Of a stretch of DNA of 64,000 nt, positions 52,001 through 63,755 are shown piece after piece; within the stretch, counting starts at the first letter, position 1, and every line of letters begins with the position of its first letter. The notes under the pieces are model-generated. The model searched no databases. It was not told where the DNA came from and saw nothing but the letters and a program-made list of their open reading frames with translations. Origin of the DNA: Megachile rotundata. Lineage: Eukaryota > Arthropoda > Insecta > Hymenoptera > Megachilidae. Location: positions 21,939,190 through 22,003,189 of the forward strand of contig NC_134985.1 of the NCBI RefSeq assembly GCF_050947335.1, written 5' to 3'. A program made the position numbers and the translations under genes.

Positions 52001-53534
52001 TTTCATCAAGCTACATAGCTCGATCGAAACTCGCGAGTGTCGTTGTTGTTCGAGGATCTCCTCATTTTTTACACGACTCGACGTTACCTTTTCCTCGGCT
52101 TCTCTCCCGCCTCCCTCTTTCCGGGCTGCTCGTTAAAACATCCGCGGTAATTGATCGACCCTCGAAGCATTTCATCGGGAGAAGGTCGCGATTCTTCGCC
52201 TCTGCTTCGGTTGTTTCGTGCGTTTCGAAAATAGCGAGCCAGTGAGTGCTTCGTAGGTCGCGCTGGAAACATCTTCGTGATTCGAGCCGCGAAATTTTTA
52301 AGTTTTTGACTTTGTAGAACTTGCTGTTCAATACTGTTCTACACGAGTTCAATTTTCCTTCGATCAAATATTTAACGCAACGTGCGCTGATTCTCAATTC
52401 GGTTTGTAACATTAGCGTCGAGTCATTTAACGCGACCCACAAATTTGTTGCGATATCGTGAGCAGCGTATCGCGGTACAGTGACAAATGGATTAAATAAA
52501 CATTGTGGCGTACATAACTATGCAAGATATTCAATCGTTATTTGTATACGAAGATCCTATAGACATTTCTGGAAACTTTGATTGGAATAGTTGAAGATTA
52601 ATCGCAGGAAGAACGGCTTGTTTGGTTTCCAGACTACATAGTCGTATATTTTGTGTGCCATAACGAATCATAAATATTTCAGTGTCCCCGGTTATTGCGA
52701 TCCACCCCTGTACAACGTCCTCGAGCAACCCCTACCCCCGGTGAATCCTTGTTTGATAAGTTACCGTTTCACGGTCAGCCGAGTTTCTGCTCTTTTAGCC
52801 CACTTTCAGGTTATTTGAATAATAAATTACCTGGTTTAAGTAGAAGATACTTTTCAATATTTACGCGTTCGCTGGCGAAAGACAAGGTTGTCGATATTGA
52901 AATATCTGAAACTGAAGAGTACTCGAAATTTTATTGCTCGTAGTTGGAATAATTTATCGTGCCAATTGAATAGAACATCCTCTATCTTTTTATATTCGAA
53001 TAATTGAAGAGCGAAAGGAGACTTTCCAAAAACGGATGCTTAAAAATAACATTGGCTCGTCGGACAATCGATACGTACGACAGATTTTTATTTCCCGGCT
53101 AATTTCAACTCGATGACGCGAAAACTGGGTTAAACGAAACGCTTAAAAAAAGTGGAAAGAAGAAATTTTGTTCTTAAGCGTTACGATTCAAACGAACCAA
53201 GTCTTCGCCAGCATTTTTCCACGGACTCGTTTCTCAAAAGTTCGTCCTATCGACGAGAGCGCGGGATCTCAAGCGACAAAGTGTGTCGCGTACTCTTTTA
53301 CGGAGAACAATTGATCCCCAGAACAATCGCGACCATGCCGGAAGCCAGGCCGCTTTCTCGGATCCCGTACGAAATTTCTTCGAGTGGGCTCCGCTGCTTC
53401 CTTCATTAATTCAATCTTCCTTTCCATCAATTAGCGGCAACGCGCAAAGATCGTTGCGCGTTGTACCAGAGGAAAAATCTGACCATTGCAGAGGAAATGT
53501 AGCAAAGGAAGAGATCTGACACTCGTTCATTTCT
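46006..53534. other. Non-coding stretch
   Basis: Mainly unique AT-rich DNA. A loosely repetitive zone at 48545-48970 has recurrent TTGACAGCGGATATGGGG/TTGACAGCAGATAAGGGG (about 48553 and 48681) and transposon-end-like GGGGTGTTTCAT and AGGATGTTTTG motifs. CAGGGCGGTTCAAAAACTA at about 51394 resembles a DNA-transposon end, but I could not find its partner. No exon was recognised. Confidence 0.4.
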
Positions 53535-53900
53535 AGGAATGTTTGGTGACTTATTGGGACAAGTAATGAATTTGGGATCCATGGGATTTGGAGACTTTAG
53601 AATTTAAATATTTATATGTGATATGGGTATGGGAATCTGGGGAGGCGTAGAAATTTGAGGGTGTAGAAATTTGGACATGTAAGTATATGAGGTCGTAGGA
53701 GTTTGGGATGTAGATAAATTTAGGGATGTTGAAATTTAGAGACCTCGAGGTTCAAGGAATTAGAGATTTGGGGGTCTAGAAATTTGGGGTCATACGTAGC
53801 TGGAGGTACAGCAATTTTTGGATCTTTGTACTTAAGAATTCAGAGATTTAGACTTCTAAGAATTTTGAGGTGGGACAAAGATTTGAAAATTTAGAAACAA
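53535..53900. repeat. Degenerate AGG/GGG-rich short tandem repeat (type B), copy 3
   Basis: Recurrent forms of TAGAAATTTGGGGTC and GTAGAAATTTGAGGGT at about 14-18 base spacing. Unit choice differs from the blocks at 14.3 kb and 26.5 kb, but the purine-rich style and decay are alike. Confidence 0.6.
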
Positions 53901-53964
53901 GTTTATTGTAAAATTGTCAAGTTAACATATTCTTGCGCAAATGAAGCCCACGTTGCTTCCGAGC

Positions 53965-54010
53965 GTAATCCACGCGTTGAATCGCCACGTGCTGTATTTC
54001 TGCCCCTTTT
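53965..54010. repeat. Small remnant of the 15-bp minisatellite, inverted
   Basis: TCCACGCGTTGAATCGCCACGTGCTG shows two to three monomers in the same orientation as array 2. Confidence 0.45.
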
Positions 54011-57000
54011 ACGCCCAGTATCCAATATCGATCGAACAATATTTAATATCGTGGAGCAATCTCATATTCTATTGGAAGCAAGTAGAATATGAATCGAGTT
54101 AAGTCGAAATTAAGTAAAAGCTCTTAATCCGCTTTAGAGTTGTTCATTTTTTTCACGTAACTCGGTGAGCGGAGATTTTTGCTAGCGAACGATAGATTTA
54201 TGCCGTTCCAGTTCCATCGACCAGTTTCTCTTTAATTTTTCGTTTCGAAAGACAGTCATCCGGGGGAACAATCGTTAGCGACCTCTTCACAACGACAAAC
54301 AACGGAAGATATTCCCTTCCTGGCTGGATTACGACCTAGAATCTTGTGTGTATTTATAGTCGCGCGATTACACGTCAGTTTCACGGCGAGTCCTTCAAGG
54401 ATTCATGGCCAACAGAAGTTTTGTTATCCCCGTACTCGACAGCTTCGATCTTCCCGCCACTTTGTCACCGCTGATTCAACGCATAAATTTCCCCGGTGAA
54501 TTTATAATTCCGCGTCGAGTTAACTGTTTCTTGCCTCGACAACCACGATATTTATCGTCACGGTCGTCGCAAATGAATTTCATCGTAACGAGGCGAAACG
54601 GATGAAGAATTTGGTCGTACCGACTCGTCCTTCGACGATTCATGGCCAGATACTTTCGATCGAAAATGTACTCATCATTTCAAATCCCTACTAGATTCTC
54701 TTTCACCTACTTTTTAATTAGCCCTGCATATTTCTTATATTTTCACCCCTTCGCATATGTTCGCCGAAATAATTTAATCGGTTTAATCACCGTCCTAATC
54801 AACCTAATGTACCGTTCACCTACAGTGTTGTGCCATTTTCCTGTCCAAAACCTTCGAATTTCGAGTAGCACATATCCGAATACTTTCTGCCACTGGTCAA
54901 TTTAAATCCTCGTTTATCTCCGGGGAAAAATTGAGTAGTTCGAAACTGGTCGAATCTCTCCCGACTCATTTCCTAATTGGCACGTCGGATGAAAGGAGTG
55001 GTTTCGGAGGGGGGGTTACGAAAAACGGAGGGACGAAGGGGGTTGATTGGCGGCGACGATCGAGCTCGGAGCGTTCCTCGAGTAACGTGGGAGTTACATT
55101 TACGCCCCATTTTCGACGGAATCGTTCCTCGAAGGAACAATCGTTAGCTGGTGTGGTCGTGTAGCTAGCGCGACGTGCACGAGAACGAGGATGGTGCCTC
55201 AGTTTGGGGGTGGACCTCGTTGCAGGATGATATATCCGCAGCAGCGGACGAGAACAGTAAACGTGTTGCAGCGACGAACGCGGTGCACGGTCATCCCGTT
55301 GATTCGACTTTCGATCTAATCGTCGTTTCTTTACTCCGCGTTTTCATCGCCTTTCTAACCGTGAATCTGGTGTTGTGTTTTGGGCCTAATTCGCAGTGCA
55401 CCCTTACAAGCGTTTTCCGTCCTTAACCGAGGGTCGTTGCCGACTTTCCTCGTGAACGAGTAATCTTCAGAATTTTGTGATTTTTTTAATTAGATTATAG
55501 TTCATCTTGTGTCGAATTTTTTGTAATGCGGTTGAAATCGGGGGTTGTTGACGAGATGCAAGGTATTTTGCTTTTTGGTGCACGAGAAAGATACTGTGCT
55601 TCTTCTGTTACATCTATGTCGTGGACTGAAATGTGTGCCATGTGTTGGACTAATTATAAGCTCCCTTACATGAACGCAGTGATTTCTTGGACCGTTCTTG
55701 GAGCAGAGAACGATTCCGATGACCGTGAAGTAATGGCTATCTCGTTTGCATCAGAAGGAGATAAATCTGCTCATTTCGCTCGGGTATTATCATGAACGCG
55801 AATGTATTCCCACAGCCGTGGTTAACTCGATATATAGAAATTTATGGTTACTTGTAGACGACGAGGGGATTACAAGAATATTTTTCGTCTTATTAAGATC
55901 GTACAGGGGATTATTTTCACCCTTAATACGCGAAGTTTTATGTTAGTTTATTATACAAAGCAATCTTGAAGTTTAGGATAATACTTTGACATAAAATTGA
56001 ATAGAATTACGAATCGAAAGAGGCAGGAAAAGAATACAATTTATTCACGATATAGATGAATCAATCGAGTTAGCCGAAAAAAGCTTAAAACGTGTTCCAA
56101 ACGGTGGTCCAGCATCAGCTGATAATCCTTTCAGATAGTTTTTTCGTTTTCCGATTGAATTAAATGGCGATTCGCATCGATCCGGCGTGATTGCCAACTT
56201 CTCTTTCCAAAATCTTGCGAAATATTTTCACGCTCTTTCGATATTCGGGCCGCGTACGAGATAACTATTATTAAAGGAAAAACGAGGATCGATGGTGGGT
56301 CGAGCATCATTCGACAATTTCCAAGTTTTTTTTCTACCGCAGAGAAAAAGTTTGCTGCTTCTTGTCCAAAAAACCAACTGTACCGTTGGAACAGGAGAAA
56401 GAAAGAGAAATCTTTTTTCTAACGAGCGACACGAAAATTCCCGCGTAATGAAAGAACAGGTGTTTCGCTTCCCGCTGTTTCCCGCGCGTACGAGCACGGG
56501 GATATTTAAGATCGATACAGTGCACGGTTTCAAAAAAAGAGAAAACGAAAAAGAAAGTAAAGAGACACGTTGTAAACGAAAGTAGTGCACGGTGTCGTAT
56601 ATCGTCGCAACTAGAGTCGCGAGCAAAGTTACATACCTAGGCTTAGATGTAGGGAAATCCTGTGCATGAAAGAAGATTATGTCGTACATTTTCGACATTC
56701 GTTCTTACGTTGAATGGGCAGCATCAGTTACGTGACAACCTATATTCTCGGCAAGACTTTAGGGAATCTCGTTCTCGCGTCCTCGAGGAGTCGATACGCA
56801 TCGTTAGGATCCCAGGCCGCGATTCCTGCAGTCGAAATTTAATTGCATCCTCGACTCCAGCTCGCAACCGAGATACGTGGTGTCGCATTAATACGATATT
56901 TCCGCGGCGAATTAGGGAACGTGCGAGCACATAGATTATCCACGAGGACTTTCACCTGAAATTTAATTTAATTCCACCCCTTCGGATACGCCTACACTGT

Positions 57001-59442
57001 CATTCATAATCCCCTTCGCGTATACAAAGTTTCTCCTGCGAGCCTTGCTACACAGTTATTACGTTCGGAAGGGTGAATCAGGATCAAGGTCGTTGCAAGA
57101 TTTTGCTAATGTCGATAACGGGTTCTCTACCAAGTTGTCATCGAGATTACTTCCGTGGCTCGTTCGACGAGCTAACTTTCGTTCGAAATTTCTTTGGGAA
57201 AAAAAGGAGGATCCTGTTATCACGGTAGAACGACGTCGTTGGCGACCCCTGTTCGTTTGTTAGAACGAAATCGAGGGATCAACGAGGCGGAAGGCAATTA
57301 CATCTTACGATCGAGCGCAGCCGAAATGCCGCGCGTCCGTGCATTAATTCGCGCGCGCGTGCACGACAATAGAGCTGGCGGCGCGTGCACCCTTTACTCT
57401 TCCGTTCGTAACGCGGACACGTTAATCCGCCAAATTTATCCGCTAGACTTGTGTTTTGTCCAAAGAATTCTCTTTCGACCCGTTTTAAAAGAAAAACGGA
57501 CCTTTCGAGACGCGGCAGCGGTTCTCCGCAAGCAGCGTACTTGACACAATTGACACGCGTTCCTTTGTGGTCATCTCTGGTCACGAGTGCTTAACTCGAC
57601 GAAAATCTCTCTCGTAACTCGATCGTACTCGAATTCTGTTAATTCCTTAAGTCACTGCTGGTCCAAATTATGAGTCAGATGAAACTTCGCGATGAATTAT
57701 TGCGCTCTTCATGGAAGGTTCTATTTATAGATTGGACAAAAGTATAGGTTACAGTTTTGACTACAGCGTACTCGCAAAGGACACTCGTAGTGCTCTGTAT
57801 GCAGTAAGCTTTATGACCCACATATTTCGCAGCTCGAAAGTTGGTTCAAGTTTTGAAATCGTACCAAAAGCGTTTCGTCGCACAAAGACCATAAAAATTG
57901 AAGCGATATCGAAAACGACAAAGCGGTCATAAATTTCGGTAACGCGGACAGTGTTGACCGAATTATCTCCCTTTACATTTCGTACTTATCCCAATTTTCC
58001 GTTGTAACTGTTTCTACGGAATTACATTTCCTTATTGTCTCTCGATCAAAGAGCTTCTCCCCGATAATTCTACGTATTCTCGTCGAGAATAAAATAACAT
58101 TGTTTAATTCGTTTCGTCTCGTTTTGTTTGAAAAGATAAAAGAACGAAGGGAAGGTTCGTAAGGAAGCCAGAAATTGAATCGTTGCGCAAAAACACGCCT
58201 TTTAACTTCCGCAACGGCTAATAAAGGCTTTCAATCTCGGCGCAAAGCAGAATGAAAATAGATTTCCCCTTGAAACTAAAGAGGGGACAAAATTCTCTCC
58301 GTTTCAGCCTATGTACCGAACTAGCTATAAATCTCCCGATAGGGAAATAATTGTCCTTAACTCGTTGAGCTTCTCGTCATTTATCGACGACGACGTTATC
58401 GTTAACAGCAGCAGCGGTAACAGCAACGGCAGCGGCAGCAGCGGCAACGGCAACAGTAGAAGCTCGGGCTGAAATCTCGTTCGTTGAATTTCTGTAACCA
58501 GAGGGTGCGCAGTGTTGCGTGCATTTTCCCGAAGGAAGTGCTGGCGGCAATGTGTGCTCGTTCTAGGCACGGTGGATCGACGACGAAGCGGAATCGCGAC
58601 CAGAAGCGATTCGATTCTGTCGAATTCTACTCGGTTCCCCGAGATTTCAGCCTACGTCGACGAAAACTTGCTACGGTCGATCGACTCGGTGTTAGATTGT
58701 CGTAAAGTCGACGAGTTTTCGATCAGACTGACTCTAACCGCTTCAAGAATGCGAACACCGACGCCTGCAAATTTCGATGTATTCTAACGTAAATTTTCCG
58801 TGATTAAAGAAACCGAGGTGTTCTTTATTCTTCCTTAGCTTTATTTTAGATATCAGTTGCAGTATACTAATTTTCACTTCGAGGATAAATTTTCAAACAC
58901 CCTGCACTTTCTTTGAATAGCCCTGTACATGTCTACTCGAAGGGTTAAAGCGAAGCGATGTACGATCTCTAATTTTTTCCCGAGGAAAGTTTGTGGCACT
59001 CTCGTTATCGAGATCGAAACAGATCTTTCTCGCCCACGACAAGCGATTACTTCGACGAGCGTGTCAAACCGTGGCGGCAATTACTGGCAGACATTCGTTA
59101 CGCGTCACGTCTAGCATTTTTAACGTGGCGTGCAGTATCGCGAAAATAATTGAGGCCTTGATACCGCTAGTAATTACGTCCTCTTGCTGGAACTGGGTAT
59201 GGATTTGCCTTGAGTCTATCGGCAGTCTATTTTGCGCCATATACGGACATTTCCAGTCGAATGGAAAACTTCGGGTCTGGAAAAGATTAGTCCGCTTTTA
59301 TAGTGACATCTTTGCATTGCTAATAATTCCTGGGGTACTTGTCGCTTCTCGTCAATTTTAAAATTCCTGCATCGAAAGCACACGTCGTATGTACGTCTTT
59401 TACATGTTAACGTGTACGTTGAAACGTATAGGGTGTTTCATG
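54011..59442. other. Non-coding stretch
   Basis: Unique sequence apart from an AGC/AAC/GGC run at about 58405-58458. A + frame at 55175-55426 has fairly protein-like composition but begins at GTG and has no supporting splice sites. The long minus frame at 56228-56698 has no recognisable domain. No gene could be supported. Confidence 0.4.
58405..58458. repeat. Imperfect AGC/GGC trinucleotide repeat
   Basis: Alternating AGC, GGT/GGC and AAC triplets over about 54 bases. Confidence 0.85.
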
Positions 59443-59622
59443 TTCATTCCTCCAGACGGCATATTCTATAATTAAACAGAAGACACGGTGTTACGTGAAT
59501 ATAGGGATGCTTTATTATAATGTTTTGACAGAAATTCATTCCTTCAGACGGCATATTCTATAATTAGACAGAAGACGCAGTGTTACGTGAATATAGGGAT
59601 GCTTTATTATAATGTTTTGACA
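59443..59622. repeat. Tandem duplication, 92 bp per copy
   Basis: TTCATTCC(T/C)CAGACGGCAT starts at 59443 and 59535. Both copies run through TTCTATAATTA, ACAGAAGAC, GTGTTACGTGAATATAGGGA and TTATTATAATGTTTTGACA with only a few substitutions. It is preceded directly by AGGGTGTTTCATG, a sequence like DNA-transposon ends. Confidence 0.9.
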
Positions 59623-60889
59623 AAGATACCGAAATTATGCATAACAGATTTCCTGTTCGGTTTAATGAAAAAGATTGAAATGAAGGTTATATGACAATAG
59701 ATGTAATTTCCATTGCAACGCTGTATAATAAAAATGAAACATTTTGTACGTACAACGAGAATCACAAGAATATGGACATATTTTAGCGTTTATATGTGAA
59801 AGGACGTACGTGTGCGACTTTGGCGCGTAAGGGGTGTAGCATAATGTGGTATTTATTAATAGGCGCGCAAAATCGTACGTAAATTAGCCGAAACCCTTCG
59901 AAGTATATTAAAGAGCGTACACATCTTTGATACTACTAATGGACACGAAAGGGCGTACACCTTTTGGTACGTATTAATAGACGTACGAGTGCGTATATAT
60001 ACGTATCCTGTAGTCAAAGGGTTATAGTGGCATATCCTGTCGCCAGGCTGGTTTGTTTGGGTTAGCATGCACCCCGTTATACGGGGAGATTGCCTCTCTT
60101 TATGAAGTCGCTTGTAGAAGGCGGAGCTAAACGAGCAAAGCACGTGGTGTTCATGGAACGAAGAACTCGTCGTGCCTCAGTTACCTTTCGACCTGTCAAC
60201 AATAGACGCTGCGCGTCGCTCGCATGCGTCTTGAAGCGTGTCGCGCGAATGTCGTTCAGTGAAAGTGAAACTTTTATCCTCCACGGTGCACTAAATTCTT
60301 CGCGAAATGATCCCCCTTTCCGCCGTGATACTCCATCGAGTTGTCTAATTGAGCCATAAAGCGAACACAAATTCGAGCTGGAAATTGTGGTGCGCGAGAA
60401 GATGGTGAGATAGTGCTCTACCGGTGAACAGAAATATCAGCTTCCCTGCAATTTACCTGGATTAAAACTAACGCGTTCGGTAACTTCGTATTCGAATACC
60501 GCGTTAATCTAATCGACAAGCTACGCTCGTTAAATTTGGAAAATCTGTTTCTCCGGTGAACATCGGTCCGAGTGAACTGGGGTTGATAAAATGGAACGTG
60601 TTCCGATTGACGTTTAGCTTAATTAAATCTGATTCCTCATAACGTATTTTAATATTTCGAACTGTTCGCCGCAGTGGTGACACGTATCGAGCCGTGTTTT
60701 CCACGGAACGACAGTCAATTTCTTCGAAACGCTGCTTGACAAAGGCACGGCAAAAGTGCCATGCTGTGTCTCGTACGGGGTTGTATCGATCACGGTACTT
60801 ACATTACGCGAAACGATATGAATATAAATTGCAACTATTCGTGACAGCTTCGTATTTTAAACATCAGTGAATTTTGGTTCAACGTACTC
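59623..60889. other. Non-coding stretch
   Basis: Unique sequence, with several GCGTACAC and GTACGT motifs between 59800 and 60010 that may be loosely repetitive. No exon was recognised. Confidence 0.4.
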
Positions 60890-61600
60890 TCTGTTCAGAA
60901 CTCTTTCGAACAAAACGTATGGCTCTATTCAAGATTCTTTGAGACCCTCGAACTCGCATAATAGATAACCCAATCGAGTCCCAACCGCCATTAAATTTTC
61001 GAACAGGTTAATCCGCATGAACGGTGCGCACGTTGGCTCTATTTTAGATTCCTGGAAGCTCTCGTGCTCGTCTGATATATAGCTCCATCGAGTTTTAAAT
61101 ACCCCTAACTTCCGAATTAACTTGATACGTCTGCAGTATTGCAAATGTCGTATTTAAGATTCTTTCGCGCGGTCGGGTTCGCATAATGTACGACCTCGTC
61201 GAGTGCCAAGTGCCTCTAAATTTTTCGAGTAAGTTAACATACATAGACGGTGCGAACGTCGCTCTATTAAAGACTACTTCAAACTCTCGTGCTCGGATAA
61301 TATATGACTCTATCGAGTTCCAAATACCCGTGAATCTCGGGCTTAGTTCCCATATTTACATAATGCAAACGTCGTTTTCATTTAATATTCTTTCAACCTC
61401 TCGTGATCGCGTAACGTACGACTTTATCGACCCCCAAATGCCCACGAATTTCGGATTAAGCTAATGCGCATACCCGTCGCGGACTCTATCATCCTTTCCA
61501 GTTCTCGTATTCGCAAAATATAAGCTCCATCAACTTCCAAATATTCATTCAGTTTGTAAATGGCAGTCCGCAGACAGAATTTTAAAACAACAGACTCGGT
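60890..61600. repeat. Satellite-like array, about six copies of a 113-114 bp unit
   Basis: The anchor (G)GCTCTATTNNAGATTC recurs near 60921, 61035, 61147, 61260, 61373 and 61482. Each is followed by CTCTCGTGCTCGCATAATAT, then CTCTATCGAGTTCCAAATACC, then GTTAATACGCATAGACGGTG-like blocks. Copies are about 70-85% alike by eye. Because 114 is divisible by three, one frame (61186-61464, +) stays open across more than two copies and encodes a matching 38-residue periodicity (IYDSIEFQIPVNLGLSS versus MYDLVECQVPLNFSS). I consider this a repeat effect, though a decayed repetitive gene cannot be excluded. Confidence 0.85.
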
Positions 61601-63657
61601 ACGTGGTGCATCTTTCTGCAAACGGGAAAGAATTCGAATCACACCTCGATTTTAAAGAGCTCGACGAGGTAGAGGGTTGTTAGTTTGTGACTGGTATTCT
61701 GAACAACGCGACGGTCCATTAATTATACTCTCGTCGGTGGAGGAACGAGGTCGCGACGGTCGAGTGGTTTCTTTAACGAAAACTCGGGCTTTAAAACGGT
61801 ATTTTCAGAAATTCGATAAAATTTCGGCATCGATAGCAGAAACGATAAGATTACAGGCGATATCAGGTGTGAATTAAATAAGCGACGAATATTTCGGTAT
61901 AAATAAGCTCAGTACGAGCGATTAAGGTTAGTCGAACGTCGGAAAGGCAAGTTGTATGAAAAGCCACGTAATTGTTGAACTCCTGATTCTTCGTAATCTT
62001 CATTCTCGACTTCTAAAACACCGTATGAATTACATGAGAAATCGCAATAAGGCAGCGAGTATCGCAAACGGTTAAATTCACGGGGGTTAGTTGAAAAAAA
62101 ATTACAGGTTTAGCGCATAATGTGCACGTAACGTTTCATCGAACGACAGTCGCGTGAGCAGAATCGATGGACGAGAGGTCGCGTTTATCGCGATCCCTTC
62201 ATAATCGTGGTTGCAACCACATTGCCGATCGCACCGTTCGTTCATAAAACCGGGACAAATGAATTCCGTGAATTTGTTCTCCGAACTCGTAAAATGAATC
62301 TTGTGGACAATTTAACGCGACATAACGACGTTCAGAATTCGCGGCCCGTTTTTCATCGGTTTCGAATCTTTCTCGCCTGGATCGCGTGCCAAACGCTCTT
62401 GCGCGAATTAAGTAATAGAAAAACGACGATTTAGGGGCGCTCTTATTTGCGGAAATTGTTTACGCTGCACTTTCAGCACGATTCAGGTTCTCACAGTGTT
62501 TAGCTCGGCGAAGGAGTATAAACGTTATCGCATCGTTCACGACTTATGAAAATTACATCGTCAACTACCCCCGATTGTCACGGAATTCACCCCTCGGAGC
62601 TCTCGGCGACGGCCACCTTTGTTATCCAAACTCTTTAACGAGTTCTCTTCCTCTGATCGATTATAAAATTTAACCCCCCGATTTAGAGTGACGTCCTTCT
62701 CCGTTACTCAACGCGTCCGCGAGTTCGTCAACTTGAAGTAATTCATTCTTCCTGTATCAGACTGATCGATGAAACGAGCTAACGAGAGTTGGCGAAAACT
62801 CGGCTCGACCGTGAACCATCCGTAACGACCCTCGTCCCTTCGAGTAGTTGCCGGTTGACATCCGGTCGAGTGAACGGACAAACGCAAGTTTCGTGGTTGG
62901 TGGTTGTCGAGGTAAAACGACGCAGTGTAATAAGAAGAAGATAATACCAGGATCATCGAGGCACGGAGGGATGTTCGACCTTCGTGGAAGCTGATCTCGA
63001 GGGTTATTTAAAAAAAAAAGAGGGACAAGGCCGCTTATGGAACAGCACGAATAGAAAAGTTCTTGGCGAGGCTGAGAAACAGAAATAACCGCGCATCGCG
63101 CAGATACGAGATGACACCGGAAACGAAGGATCCAACATGTTCGTAATCCTGACGACAGAGAGTAGGGATTCAAGAGACGACACTCTTTGTCGGCACCTTT
63201 GGTGTCTCGGAAATGTCCCTTCAAACTGCTTGTGCGGGAAATTTAAATGAAACGAATCTAATTGCGCGTGTAATAAGTAGAAATCTATTTATCGTACACT
63301 TTCTGTACATTGCTTTCGAAGTATTTGTATCAATTTTACAACATTGAGTTATCACAAATAACTTCTAAAAAAATGACAAACTATCACAAGAAAATACAAA
63401 TGAACGTGTTACCGAGGAATGACGAAACATTTGTTACGAATAAATGATTGATGAATGCGCAAGTTTGAACTATTCTTTTCCGGTCGTCATAGTTGCACAC
63501 TGTGCACATGTGCATTTCGAAACCCCCACCCTGATTCATATAAATTGGTGATCTCTGTCTGTTTAAAAAGTGAATTTCCTTGATGAGTGTCGGTTCTTGT
63601 TACATCCCTACTCTTTGCGGACGAGGCATTTATGAGCCTAGAATGGACATCGAGTTT
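61601..63657. other. Non-coding stretch
   Basis: Unique sequence. A TATAAAT at about 63538 (within ATTCATATAAATTGG) lies about 120 bases upstream of exon E. The minus frame at 62757-63224 has no recognisable domain. No gene was recognised. Confidence 0.4.
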
Positions 63658-63755
63658 TCAGTTGCCCGTGGAGATTGAGGTATGGCCGCGGTAGCCGGCA
63701 TCTATGGATTCGCTGAGGAACGACACACCAGACATACCGAGCATCGGCAGCATCC
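63658..63755 (+). CDS. First exon E: short start-codon exon (partial CDS)
   Basis: The exon ends in a canonical donor, GCATCC|GTGAGT, at 63755. Two ATGs open different frames across it. The ATG at 63682 gives 24 codons plus CC-, phase 2, beginning MAAVAGIYGFAEERHTR. The ATG at 63704 gives 17 codons plus C-, phase 1: MDSLRNDTPDIPSIGSI. The second peptide looks more protein-like; the first is the one that matches the phase of exons A, B and D. The left edge is either an initiator, since TCAGTT at 63658-63663 would put +1 at 63660, or a 3' splice site, since TTTTCAG|TT is also acceptor-like. No DPE is found at +28. Product unknown. Confidence 0.45.

Noticed and set aside
55175..55426. 83-codon + frame
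   Set aside because: Begins at GTG with a stop shortly upstream, and no exon boundaries agree with it.
56228..56698. 156-codon minus-strand frame
   Set aside because: No recognisable domain, no splice context, and overlapping open frames in other phases. Within the range expected by chance in 64 kb.
58898..59440. AAACACCCT and AGGGTGTTT as a terminal-repeat pair
   Set aside because: The ends point outward rather than inward, so they do not bound one element.
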